Counted from the first letter of the stretch, positions 11,064-20,846 are shown. The stretch is DNA of 64,000 nucleotides from Diphasiastrum complanatum (GCA_029204225.1 CM055095.1:24378141-24442140); one strand, 5' to 3'. Notes: a model not told the origin generated them from the letters alone. Numbers and translations: made by a program.

Positions 11064-11178
11064 CAAGTCTCGAAAAGTTTTAGCTTTTGGGAGAAGATGT
11101 GGCTATCTTTACAAACTTAGTCACTGTTATTCTTCAAATAGTCAAGCTCTTCACACATCTACTTCTTAATCAAAAGAA

Positions 11179-11580
11179 ATGCTTTGGCAATTCAGATTAG
11201 GCCATCTAAATTTCAATAGTATTCATCAAATGTCGAATCAGAACATAGTGCAAGATCTTCCTTCCATTAGCAAATCAGATTCTCCATGTGAAAGTTGTAT
11301 TATCAGCAAAGATGTTAGAAGTCCATTCATTTCCGATCAGTTCATACCTTCTCCACTGAATTCAAGGAGTTCTGCAAGGCAAACGGAATACAACAACAAT
11401 ACACAACCAGCTACTCACCTCAGTCCAATGGTTTAGCAGAAAGGAAGAATCGGACACTTATCGAAACTGCCAAGAGCATGCTGGCACATGCCTCTTCCAA
11501 ATAAATAATGGATATAAGCTATTAATATAGCCGCCTATCTACAAAATCAATCCTACATTCCATTCCATTGATGGATATAG
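11179..11580 (+). pseudogene. Ty1/copia pre-integrase and integrase remnant with core deletion
   Basis: The frame begins with the pre-integrase zinc-binding segment (LWQFRLGHLNFNSIHQMSNQ ... CESCIISKD; His/Cys pattern retained). It then jumps, by a deletion of about 150 codons, to the end of the integrase core. From ~11360 a different frame reads FKEFCKANGIQQQYTTSYSP followed by QSNGLAERKNRTLIETAKSM. Both catalytic Asp residues of the DDE core are deleted; the Glu segment remains. Stops follow after ~11500. Confidence 0.75.
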
Positions 11581-12982
11581 CTTTGATTAGCATCATAACA
11601 TAACTTGGAACTCAAGAACCATAGGACATTGTAGCTACTTATCATTGTGCTTTAGTTGTGCATGTGTCAAAGCCCCCTTCACAACTATGTGCTACTCTCC
11701 TTTTCCATGGTAGGAGCCAAAATTTGTCCCCATCACTTTCAAACTCTAGTATCTCAAAACAGTAAAAAGGACTTGTGGGCTTGAGAAAATCAAAATTTGT
11801 AGATTGTAAAATACTTGAGCACTTTACTATAAGAAGATCAATGATATAAAACAAATCGCCCAAAAAAAAGGAAAAAATTCTCAAAAGTTAGCAACTAGAT
11901 ATTTAAGCACCCGGTTACGTTGTGCTACTCAATAATAAGACAAAAGGTTTACATATTCTTAGACTCTTGGCAAAGGAGAACTTTATCCCGCTATATTCAA
12001 AATCAAAGCAATATGCTTGTGAGTAGAAGCAAAAAGCAAAGAAATGAGTTTTTTTCAAACATATCAAAACTAGGTGGAATATATATTTCCAATGCCCAGC
12101 TAAAAACATCAAACATTGTATTTTGTTTAAACCCCACCGCTCTATGTTTTGGTACTAAGTTACAAGGAAAGCATTACAATGCAACTAAATCTAAGCTAAG
12201 TTGAGCTTACAATTGTTCTGAACCAATCAATCTACCAAATGAAAAAGCAATTGCACCTATTTATACTAACTAGGAGGTGGAGCTAGATAGGGATACGAGT
12301 CAAGTGTGACATAGTAAACTTATCCTTATGAAAGCCTACCAATAAGACCACATGAATTTAATATAGTTCTAATATGGTCGAATGAGCAAGGTCACATGTT
12401 CTGTGAAAATCATGCAATTACTAGCTTAGGCCGAAGTTGGAGGCCAACTTATGGACAAATCCCTTTCCAAAAGTAGGAACTCACATGTGTGAAAACTAGC
12501 TAGGAGGAGGCCGAATGCGGTTTTGTTTTGCAACTTCTACTTCATGTGCAATCAAAGATATTATGTTTTATAACATTTGTTTCCAATATCTACATTTTCT
12601 TTGTATTGAGACTTGGGACAATGAATCTTAAAGGGGCAAGGAGAGAGATAACATTACGAACACAACACTAGGCCTCTAGCACTTCATTTATTCTTATTCT
12701 TTCACACACCATGTGATTAGGCCTCTTGAGCCCAACTAGCACTAGGATAAGGTCACTTCGTCTTATCAATAAAAGCTTCACATTTGGAAAATAATACTAT
12801 CACATATTAAGTAGAATCACAATGTCACATATCCTTGAGCAAATGTTTTCATTGTTGATGTGTATAAACATTGCTTTATTCGACATATAAAAATTCTCTT
12901 AAAAGCAACGTATCATGAGTAGATTGTCATTCTTTAAGTGATACCGCATGAAAAGTAAATTAGTACATCATAATTATATAGC
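11581..12982. other. Non-coding
   Basis: No gene or recognised element seen in about 1.4 kb of AT-rich sequence. Short open frames on both strands resemble nothing I recognise. Confidence 0.35.
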
Positions 12983-13093
12983 CTTAGTTGCCCGTTAAGG
13001 AATGGGACTCCCAAAAATAATAATAAAAATACATTTTTTTTAAGAAAAAAAAAATTATATGCTGAGAGTTGATAGACAGAACGGGCAACTAAG
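12983..13093. mobile_element. MITE-like element with 14-bp perfect terminal inverted repeats
   Basis: CTTAGTTGCCCGTT at 12983-12996 is the exact reverse complement of AACGGGCAACTAAG at 13080-13093. The 111-bp unit has an A/T-rich interior with long A and T runs. Size and TIRs fit a MITE, but no target-site duplication is evident, so the superfamily is undetermined. Confidence 0.6.
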
Positions 13094-13532
13094 CGTTTGG
13101 CTTCCGTAATGGGTACCTTGTGTCTATTATGCCCATATTTTAGGCGAATTAAAAAGCATAAAATGTCATGTGTTTTTTTGCAATTTCATAACAAAATTCA
13201 CGTTGCATATTACATGCCATAATTTCAAGAATTAAATATTATACAAAACTACATAATTACGAGAAATCAACCTATTAAGGCTACCAATATCTACTATCAA
13301 GGGGAGAAGGAAGTCACACATCAAAATGGCTTTATTCTTCTATAATGTTGTGCTCACAGATAAAAGGTTGGGCAACAAAGCTGTGAACTGCAGAAAGCTC
13401 AAAATCCCAGGCAATCCAAGAGCACGAATGACGATACAAAAATCTAGAGCACCTTTTCATAGTATGTTTACAGCACAACACGCTGTACCTATCGTAAGCC
13501 AAAGATGCTAGAAAAACAAAATAAAAAAGATT
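13094..13532. other. Non-coding
   Basis: No gene seen. Confidence 0.3.
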
Positions 13533-13546
13533 GCAACCATAAAATG

Positions 13547-13632
13547 CTTCTTGGTTTCCAAGGGAAGGCTCGAACTTGAGACCAAAGAAACTTTGGATGT
13601 CAAGCTAACCAATTGAGCCAACTCCCTTGGCA
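13547..13632 (-). mobile_element. Retroposed tRNA-like sequence (mini-SINE or tRNA retropseudogene)
   Basis: In the minus sense the unit contains an A-box-like TGGCTCAATTGGTTAGC and a B-box-like AGTTCGAGCCT at tRNA spacing. Its ends pair (CCAAGGGA with TCCCTTGG) like an acceptor stem. It is flanked by exact 14-bp direct repeats GCAACCATAAAATG at 13533-13546 and 13633-13646. These are target-site duplications of the length made by LINE-type target-primed reverse transcription. The anticodon and T stems pair poorly, so it is not a working tRNA gene. Confidence 0.75.
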
Positions 13633-13698
13633 GCAACCATAAAATGATGGAATCACACTATAAAACATGAATCCCAGCGACTGGTAGATCAATCTAAA

Positions 13699-13880
13699 AT
13701 CTGGTTTCAGTGAAGAAACGTCCAAGCTTCAGTGAAGAAACGTCCAAGGTTCAAGAAAAACGTCCAGAAGAAATGTCCAAGCTTCAGAAATCTGGTCTCA
13801 GTGAAGAAACATCCAAGCTTCAAGAAAAACATCCAAAAGAAACATCCAAGCTTCAAGAAAAACGTCCAGATGGTGGCGCC
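13699..13880. repeat. Short-period minisatellite
   Basis: Irregular tandem copies of 'cagtgaagaaacgtccaag' and 'cttcaagaaaaacgtccag', about 20-35 bp per unit. They create an open frame with repeated ETSKLQEKRP-like peptide, but several frames stay open because of the repeat, so I do not call a gene. Confidence 0.7.
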
Positions 13881-14192
13881 AGCAAAGCTTCAAGTAGCTG
13901 ACATTCCTGATTCAGACAATGCGCTGATTCAGACAAAGACAATTCGCTCCTGCTCTGAGCCTTGCACAATTGCTGACCCTTGCCTGAAGAGAGGTGTCTG
14001 AAGATCGGCTGCAGAAGAGAGATGGCGGATTCATTGGGAGATGGCAGATTCATTGGCCACACCTGTGCAGAAGACATCGTACAAAAGACATCACCTATAG
14101 AAGAGAGATGGCGAATGCAATCCGCACAAGTGCCGATTACACTTCGTAAAGTTACTCTACAAGAAACGCAGGTACCCATTACACAATGGAAG

Positions 14193-14314
14193 GTGTCGGG
14201 CAGAGGACATTCTGCCCGGTTCGAATTTTCAAAATTTTGAGGCTCGGCCCCTCCGGGCCTCGCCTAAAAATTTTGAAAATCCTTACCGGGCAGAATGTCT
14301 TCTGCCCGGCCCCT
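14193..14314. repeat. Nested foldback hairpin
   Basis: The ~55-nt left arm (CGGGCAGAGGACATTCTGCC ... ATTTTCAAAATTTTGAGGC) is imperfectly complementary to the right arm (GCCTAAAAATTTTGAAAAT ... GGGCAGAATGTCTTCTGCCC), with a G+C-rich loop. Each outer end is itself a palindrome; on the right CCGGGCAGAA and TTCTGCCCGG are perfect 10-bp inverted repeats around TGTC. The whole can form a long hairpin or a cross-shaped structure. It resembles a foldback MITE. Confidence 0.75.
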
Positions 14315-14485
14315 TCTATAATACATTTAGGATTGCGTTCTGGTTCTATAGTTGATCGCAGTTCTATGTATTATGCTTCTACGGGTTATCTTGGTTGCAA
14401 AATTCCTTCTATCATAAAGGCTTCTGTGAGTAGTGGCTTCGTTCAGGCCCACATCACGTCATCCACGGTTTTGAGACGTCTCAAA

Positions 14486-14610
14486 TATAGCGTGGCTCAG
14501 ACAGCAATTCTGGCTCGGATATAGATAACGTGATTTTTAACAAAGCATTGGAGATTAAGGAAACGAATCAAGATATATAGCGTGGCTCAGACAGCGATTC
14601 TAGCTCGGAT
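14486..14610. repeat. Direct repeat pair upstream of the FANCI-like exon
   Basis: 'atatagcgtggctcagacag' followed by 'c(a/g)attct(g/a)gctcggat' occurs at ~14486-14520 and again ~90 bp later at 14576-14610. The second copy abuts the polypyrimidine tract before the FANCI-like exon. Confidence 0.7.
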
Positions 14611-14620
14611 TTTTTAATAG

Positions 14621-14935
14621 ATTGGATGGCGATGATATTGGTAAGAAATCCAGGGAGAATGGATGTCATGCAAAAAAGAGATCAAGAATCGATTATGCTG
14701 ATATGTTTGAGCAGGTTAAAGGAACGGTAGTGCTGCATATTAATTTCTCCGTGAAGCAAGATCCGCCTTTAGGACAGGAATTGTTGAACATAGTGCGAAC
14801 CGCTTGCCAGCCAATGACAGCTTTTGAGATACTGGTACTGCTTTCTATAAGCCACATTCAAAGGTTTGAGCAAGCGTCCCTGGAACTTTTGAAGACTGCA
14901 GTGTTAACGTCATATCAAGACGCTCACCGTTGCAG
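14621..14935 (+). pseudogene. Isolated exon of a Fanconi anaemia group I (FANCI)-like gene
   Basis: FANCI is half of the ID2 clamp, which is monoubiquitinated and loaded on DNA at interstrand crosslinks. This exon contains VKGTVVLHINFSVKQDPPLG and VLLSISHIQRFEQASLELLK followed by TAVLTSYQD. These match, as I recall the family, the helical segment of FANCI around 'GT-ILHI-FA-K-D--LG-EL' and 'LLLS--RIQRF---LDLLKT'. The exon is open for about 105 codons. It is bordered by a good acceptor (T-rich then AATAG) and a donor (TGCAG/GTATG), so it is spliceable. No other FANCI exon was recognised within several kb. It may be one exon of a gene with very large introns, or a gene fragment captured by a transposon; the flanking foldbacks leave both open. 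Confidence 0.6.
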
Positions 14936-15083
14936 GTATGAAGTTTTGCTGTTGGGGCTTCTCTGATCTCAGCTCATCCCCAAAAATGGATGTAGGCGCA
15001 CTTTCCCTGCTCGCTATCTGTGAAATGCAGAATGCGCGGGCCAGCAGGGTCATTTACCATTTTTTTTTTAACTTGAACTAACT

Positions 15084-15158
15084 CGTTCCGAGCCAGTACG
15101 TTCCGGAACGTGCGGAACAGGCGGAATGGAACGTTCCGACCCATTTTGCTCGGAACGG
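15084..15158. repeat. Cluster of nested GTTCCG/CGGAAC palindromes
   Basis: CGTTCCGAGC (15084-15093) and GCTCGGAACG (15149-15158) are perfect inverted repeats. Between them lie a perfect 14-bp palindrome ACGTTCCGGAACGT (15098-15111) and further CGGAAC/GTTCCG hexamers. A compact foldback element or dyad-rich protein-binding cluster is possible. Confidence 0.65.
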
Positions 15159-16183
15159 GCTTCTAACTTATATACTATGTTTTCTAAGACAATGTGCAAA
15201 TGGTACACTGTCTTCCAACGATTCATAGATGCTTCAGACGAAGTAAAAAAATTTTAAAAAAATTTTGGATGTGAGAGCAAGCCACTGAAAGCAAATCCAG
15301 AAACCTCATTTTGTTTCACACATGTGAAGAAGTTGTTAGAAATGCACAACACACTTTCCAAGATTAGAAAAATATCAACACACTGATACAATTACGCAGA
15401 TATTTTCGAAAGATGTACAAAAGCTGATCTGGGCTTGAACTATCAACCAAACAAGAATAATGGATTCTCCTCACTCTCCCTCATTGACACATGGTGAACA
15501 TGTTTCAAGCCATCTATTAAGCTATTATGGTCCACAAATAAGTAGTCGCTGTGGTCTCCTCTTCTCACCTTCAACTTCGATCAATCTCACCATCAATACT
15601 CTTGCATATTCAAGTTAAACCCAAACAATTATATGCAGCTAATTATGTCACCATGAGTTGAACATTATTGAAGTACTGCCTTGCACATGCCTTTTATTCA
15701 TGCTATGCTGCTCCATAGATGCTAGTACGGAATAGTATATTGAGATACCTTATCTATCTTCCTCTTTCTGCATTCAAAACACATAGGCACACAAGACACA
15801 ACCAATGGTTACGAAATAATTTGCCCTCAACATATTCCTTGATCATCTCTAGCAACAATTATAAATGATGCAGAATATTGATGCAAGAAGCTAAGATAGT
15901 TTGAAAATCCGCCACTTCAATTAATGCTACTATATATTCTTGTATTTGTTGCTCACACCCTCTTCCAGCAAAAAAAGCAGTTTGAGAAAACATTCAAATG
16001 CGGTTTGAAAGTAACAATTGAAGCAAAATTTTACTGTAGCTACAAAAAACGAAATTTATTTCAAACAGGAGACGAGGACAAACCGACGTATTAAATTTTC
16101 TCTGAAGTTAATCATGCCTCAGGTTCAACATGCCTCAGGTTCTATAAATACTACAGTCTAGCTCTTAGGGTGAATGCTGATGT
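15159..16183. other. Non-coding; 3' side of the cyanase gene
   Basis: About 1 kb with no recognised gene. A small last exon of the minus-strand cyanase might lie here, but I could not identify one. A short direct repeat 'catgcctcaggtt' occurs at ~16113 and ~16129. Confidence 0.35.
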
Positions 16184-17846
16184 TTATACCTGCTCATTGA
16201 ATGGCAAGAACCTGCCATTGAGAGTGATCAAGACACGATCCTCACCCTCTTTGCCTTTGACTGTCTCCACCTTGCAATGGAAATTGACAGCTGACATTCT
16301 GTGCAGGCATAGAATGAAGTTTTAGAGATTTTTGTCTGAATCAACCCACTAATAACACAGAAATGCCCCTCAATTCAACCATTTCAGAGAATCGGTACTA
16401 CAAAGAATCTCCTTGTATGCTTTAAAGAGAAATCTAACTCTGTATAAATGCACTAGTCCAAAACCCCACAGCAACAAAATATTTGGTACAAAAGAATTCG
16501 ATAAAATAAGAGAATTTCCATCCAAACCATACACAGCAGTTTTCAGATACCAAATGAGAAGGTGATGGCTGCTCTTATGCTGAATTGAACCTTATCATGA
16601 TCATTAGTTCAAAGCAGACTTGAGAAAGTGAGAAACAGGCCGTTGGGCAATCTGGCTGCTATTTGCAAAACTAAAGGTTAGCCTTTTTTGGGCAACGCTA
16701 TCAATGTGCATTAGCAACAATATGCACAATATAGATAGAGTACATCCATGAAATGCCGAGCCAAGTTTGAGCATGAGGGTATCCCCTTTCTGCAGCAGCT
16801 CAGGCTTCAACCTCTCTTATCCAACTGGGATACTGTAAGGGAAAATTACAGCTGCTCTGGATAATTGATCTCCCTAACTACGCACTGCATCAACCAAAGA
16901 GCTAGAAGGCAGCCATAATAGAAAAAGATCGTGCAAGATGCTCACATTCCATCTCCCAGCTCTTCCTGCATTATTGCCTTGAAAGTCTGGCCATAATGCA
17001 TCGTCGCCTCATAGAATCTGCCCATCACAATTCAACCAGAGAAACAACATAAAATCAGAAAATGAACAGCAGTGGTTATGACATTTTAGGAGTAAATTTT
17101 GAGCGAGCTTTGCAGATGAGTCCTTGCAGTAGATTTTGTGCATTTTAGGCCTCTCAAAATCTGCCCATGACAATTCAACACAAGAACAGAGTAAAATCCA
17201 ACTGCGAATGGCAACAGTTTTCACGTTTTGTGAGAGCTTTGCAAGTCACTAACAAAACTTGCAAAATAAATCTTGTAGATAACATGCAAATTCGCCAAAC
17301 AACTCGTTAAAACTCGCTGAACACTGTCCATTGTAGATTCATAAAATCTGCCCATCACAATACAATCACAGAAACAGAATAAGACCAATCTATGAACCAC
17401 AAATGATTTGACATTTTGCGAGTAGATTTTGAGCCATCTTTTGCAAATTTACTCACAGAACGCTCAAAAAACTTCTTTTCTGGGCCTTGCGAGTTTGCTT
17501 AGCTCTCAAAACTGACAGAAGGCCCGAGTGTAGAAACTATAGTTGCTTACCTGTAGAAGACGGGGTCCTGGAGGAAGGATGGATCAAAGGAACGCTGAAC
17601 AGGAACCATCATGTCTTCAATCAGTCCATCATCTTTCAAAGCAGGGACTGCTTTCTTGAGCTTGGTTTGAGTGGAGATGGAGGTGGGGATGAGCTGGGCT
17701 TGGCGATGGAAGAGCTGACCCACATAGGCATTGGTGAGTCCGGTTTCCTTAGCGATCTGTGTGAAGGTCTTGCCGCTCTTCGCCTTCGCTTCCAGCAACC
17801 GCCCCACCACCACCGCCTTATCCTTCAACGCCATCGCCATTCCCAC
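16184..17846 (-). CDS. CYN: Cyanate hydratase (cyanase), three exons identified
   Basis: Cyanase converts cyanate and bicarbonate to ammonia and CO2 (via carbamate); the enzyme is a cytosolic homodecamer. Exon 1 (17846-17551) encodes an N-terminal helix-turn-helix-like domain ([36 protein letters not shown]). Exon 2 (17017-16946) follows a GTAAGC donor and a GGGCAG acceptor. Exon 3 (16298-16190) follows a GTGAGC donor and a TGCACAG acceptor. Phases join without a shift. The catalytic Arg, Glu and Ser are present as R99 and E102 in YRFYE and S125 in GDGIMSAVNF, with the same spacing as in the E. coli enzyme. Exon 3 ends ...FLPFNEQ at a GTATAA donor. Reading on gives Val-stop at 160 residues, close to bacterial length; plant proteins are slightly longer, so a short last exon may be missing. 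Residues ~53-60 (PTSISTQT) look like a small insertion. Confidence 0.9.
17009..17480 (-). repeat. Three diverged repeats in cyanase intron 1, each carrying the splice-acceptor sequence
   Basis: In the gene sense 'TTGTGATGGGCAG/ATT' is the acceptor used for exon 2 (17018-17030). The same context recurs upstream in the intron at ~17150-17175 (TTGTCATGGGCAG/ATTTT) and ~17340-17365 (TTGTGATGGGCAG/ATTTT). Each is followed on the plus strand by related text (agaaacagaataa... gacatttt.cgagtagattttga.cgagctttgca). The repeats are ~140-190 bp apart and give the intron two decoy acceptors. Confidence 0.75.
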
Positions 17847-17980
17847 CCTCTTCTTCTTCGCCCTTTTTTCTCTCTTCTTCCTTCCTGTCTTTCTCTCTCT
17901 CTATTTTTTTGCCCCCTTTTTTCTCTTCTTCTTCTTATGAATTGAGATCGTGGGCTTTGATGCTCACTTTGTAATTCATA

Positions 17981-17988
17981 TATTTATA
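17981..17988 (-). promoter_or_regulatory. TATA box of the cyanase gene
   Basis: In the minus sense TATAAATA lies about 135 bp upstream of the cyanase ATG, inside TTATATAAATATATG. Start of transcription is expected ~30 bp downstream, giving a leader of roughly 100 nt. That leader would be purine-rich (GAAGAAGAAG runs in the gene sense). No other promoter element is called. Confidence 0.55.
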
Positions 17989-18411
17989 TAACTAAGAAGA
18001 GAGAGAGAGAGAGAATGGCAAGTGACATAAGGATGAGTTTTGAGAGTTTTGATTGGTTTTAGATTTCTTTGATAACCCTAAAGCTAGGTGCTCTCAAGGT
18101 GCTCTTACAAATGGGAAATCTACATGTGAGCTTTGCATTTTTGTTCCATAAGCAAATCTTGCCTAAACATGCTCAATGATGTGATTATGAATGTGGTTGC
18201 AACTCATTTGTGAAGAGAACAAGCAAATGCAAGTGCTAAGAAACCCTCAAGTAGAAATTGGATTAAGCAACTTGAAAAATGTATGGGAAAATGGGTAGAA
18301 AACCCTAAAGTGAAGAAGGGGCCAACTAAAATAAAATGGTGACCATAACATTGAAAGGGCCATTTGTGAGTGATGTTGAAGCCAAGCCACAAAGGGGTTT
18401 AGGGTGGGTGG

Positions 18412-18417
18412 GTGTGA

Positions 18418-18457
<40 letters not shown>

Positions 18458-18458
18458 A
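18412..18458. repeat. (TG)n(AG)n tract, short allele in copy 1
   Basis: About 28 bp of TG followed by ~18 bp of AG, at the position equivalent to the expanded tract in copy 2. Confidence 0.9.
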
Positions 18459-19454
18459 GCCTTTATCTCTATTATTAAGATGTTGAATATACGGAATTGA
18501 TTTGTGGTAAGATATTGTGACAATTATCTCAAAGTTTATGTATCTTTTTAGCTATGTTTGAGTTTAAAAAAAAAATACACTTTTGCAAAGGTTTTTTTTT
18601 TCTAATTTCTAACATGTACAACAAAGCTTATCTCAATCTCTAGTGCTATACGCGGACGGTGCATAGGCTTATCGTGGGGTTCGGGTCCCTCTCATGGGCT
18701 GCCTCCTCCTCCAATAACGAAATGGCCCTCGGCGCCAGTCAAGCCGTTCGGGTTGCGGCGAGACGACAGAGCAAGATTTCTCCTACCCGCGGTAAGCATG
18801 GCCACGACCGCTAGGTTCCACCTCTGACCAAGTTAACTACACTTCCTACCACCTAAGTGCCTAAATGTCTCATCCTCCTATAGCTAAGAACCAAAAAGAA
18901 GTAGCTAGAGAGGGGGTTGAAATTTTAACATCATCATTTATTAACAGTTTAAAGAAAAACCAAGAGCAATCTATACAAAAGAAAAGAAAAAGATGGAAAA
19001 CAAGTCCCCTAAAATCTAAAAGACTTGATAGTCTTTAAATTTAAAGAGAGTTTTAGTATGGATAGGAATCAAGCCACTAGAATGATAACAACTATCAAAT
19101 ATCTTGCATGTCAATATCTTGCTTTAATGAAATATTGTATCTATTATATGTCAATATCTTGCTTTATTGAAATGTTTTATCTATTATATGTCAATATGTT
19201 CCCACAATTTTGAAGAAAATTTAGTCCACCAATTTGCGCTTAACACGGAGACGGTGTACACACCACTGACAAATGCAAGTGCTAAGACACCCTCAAGTAG
19301 AAATTGGATTAAGCAGCTTGAAAAATGAATGGGAAAATGGGTAGAAAACCCTAAAGTGGAGAAGGGGCCAACAAAAATAAAATGGCGACCATAACATTGA
19401 AAGGGCCATTTGTGAGTGATTTTGAAGCCAAGCCACAAAAGGTTTTAGGGTGGG

Positions 19455-19455
19455 T

Positions 19456-19517
<62 letters not shown>

Positions 19518-19659
19518 GTGTGTGCGTGTGCGTGTGCGTGTGCGTGTGCGTGTGCGTGTGCGTGTGCGTGTGCGTGTGCGTGTGCGTGTGCGTGTGCGTG
19601 TGCGTGTGCGTGTGCGTGTGCGTGTGCGTGTGCGTGTGCGTGTGCGTGTGCGTGTGTGT

Positions 19660-19733
<74 letters not shown>
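19455..19733. repeat. Expanded compound microsatellite (TG)n(TGTGCG)n(CG)n(TG)n(AG)n in copy 2
   Basis: About 280 bp: TG repeats, then a long regular hexamer run TGTGCG (~19513-19655), a short CG run, TG again and AG. Alternating purine-pyrimidine over ~260 bp makes it a strong Z-DNA candidate. Open frames of Cys-Val, Arg-Val and Thr-Arg repeats across it are artefacts. Confidence 0.95.
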
Positions 19734-20548
19734 AGCCTTTATCTCTATTATTAAGATGTTTGAATATACGGAATTGATTTGAAAGAAGAAGTTTGTGGTA
19801 AAATATTGTGACAATTATCTCAAAGTTTATGTATCTTTTTAGCTATGTTTGAGTTTAAAAAAAATACACTTTTGCAAAGGTTTTTTTTTTCTAATTTCTA
19901 ACATGTACAACAAAGCTTATCTCAATCTCTAGTGCCATACACGGATGGTGCATAGGCTTATCGTGGGGTTCGGGTCCCTCTCATGGGCTGCCTCCTTCTC
20001 CAATAACGAAATGGCCCTCGGCACCAGTCAAGCCGTTCGGATTGCGCCGAGACGGCAGAGCAAGATTTCTCCTACCCGCGGTAAGCATGGCCACGACCGC
20101 TAGGTTCCACCTCTGACCAAGTTAACTACACTTCCTACTACCTAAGTGTCTAAATGTCTCATCCTCCTATAGCTAAGAACCAAAAGGAAGTAGCTAGAGA
20201 GGGGGTTGAAATTTTAACATTGTCATCTATTAACAGTTTAAAGAAAAACCAAGAGCAATCTATACAAAAGAAAAGAAAAAGATGGAAAACAAGTCCCCTA
20301 AAATCTAAAACACTTGATAGTCTTTAAATTTAAAGAGAGTTCTAGTATGGATAGGAATCAAGCCACTAGAATGATAACAACTATTAAATATCTTGCATGT
20401 CAATATCTTGCTTTAATGAAATATTGTATCTATTATATGTCAATATCTTGCTTTATTGAAATGTTTTATCTATTATATGTCAATATGTTCCCACAATTTT
20501 GAAAAAAATTTAGTCCACCAATTTGCACTTGACACGGAGACAGTGTAC

Positions 20549-20735
20549 ACACCATTGGCCAGTATGTCCATGACATTTGTCTCGCCACATCAGCATGTTT
20601 CAATACATGTTGCGGGACACGTGTCTAAATTTTTTTGAGCACACCACCGGCCAGTATGTGCACGACATCTATCTCGCCACATCAACATGTTTCAACACAT
20701 GATGCGCGACACGTGTCTAAATTTTTTGTCAGCCA
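20549..20735. repeat. Two tandem copies of a ~92-bp unit
   Basis: The unit 'acacca..ggccagtatgt.ca.gacat' continues through 'ctcgccacatca.catgttt' to 'gacacgtgtctaaatttttt'. It starts at 20549 and again at 20641. Related ACACGTGTC/TGACA motifs continue to ~20845. Confidence 0.8.
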
Positions 20736-20846
20736 TACTGACAAGTGTCCGGCGGAGGGTATGGCCCACATCTGGCCATGCATTGTCACATTGCAACATA
20801 TGTCAATACACGTGTCAAGCCCAATTGACATGTGTATTGACACATT

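Larger units (their letters stand above)
18225..20555. repeat. Direct tandem duplication, ~1.05 kb and ~1.29 kb copies
   Basis: Copy 1 starts at 'aaatgcaagtgctaag' (18225) and ends before the same sequence at 19271, where copy 2 begins; copy 2 ends near 20555. The copies are nearly identical, with scattered substitutions and small indels. They share a G+C-rich patch (~18650-18830 and ~19940-20120), an A-rich patch and a short internal tandem repeat 'ctattatatgtcaatatctt'. Nearly all the length difference is in the dinucleotide tract. No protein-coding gene was recognised in the unit. Confidence 0.9.

Noticed and set aside
13547-13632. Functional tRNA gene
   Set aside because: A- and B-box-like text is present but the anticodon and T stems pair poorly, and 14-bp target duplications point to retroposition.
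17487-17945. 152-codon plus-strand frame over the cyanase first exon
   Set aside because: Antisense shadow of the cyanase exon, which has clear homology and splice sites on the minus strand.
18640-18850. Organelle or rDNA insertion in the G+C-rich patch
   Set aside because: The patch differs in composition from its surroundings, but I recognise no rRNA, plastid or mitochondrial gene in it; it is simply part of the duplicated unit.
19382-19814. Cys-Val, Arg-Val and Thr-Arg repeat frames
   Set aside because: Artefacts of the (TG)n/(TGTGCG)n tract; open in several frames on both strands.
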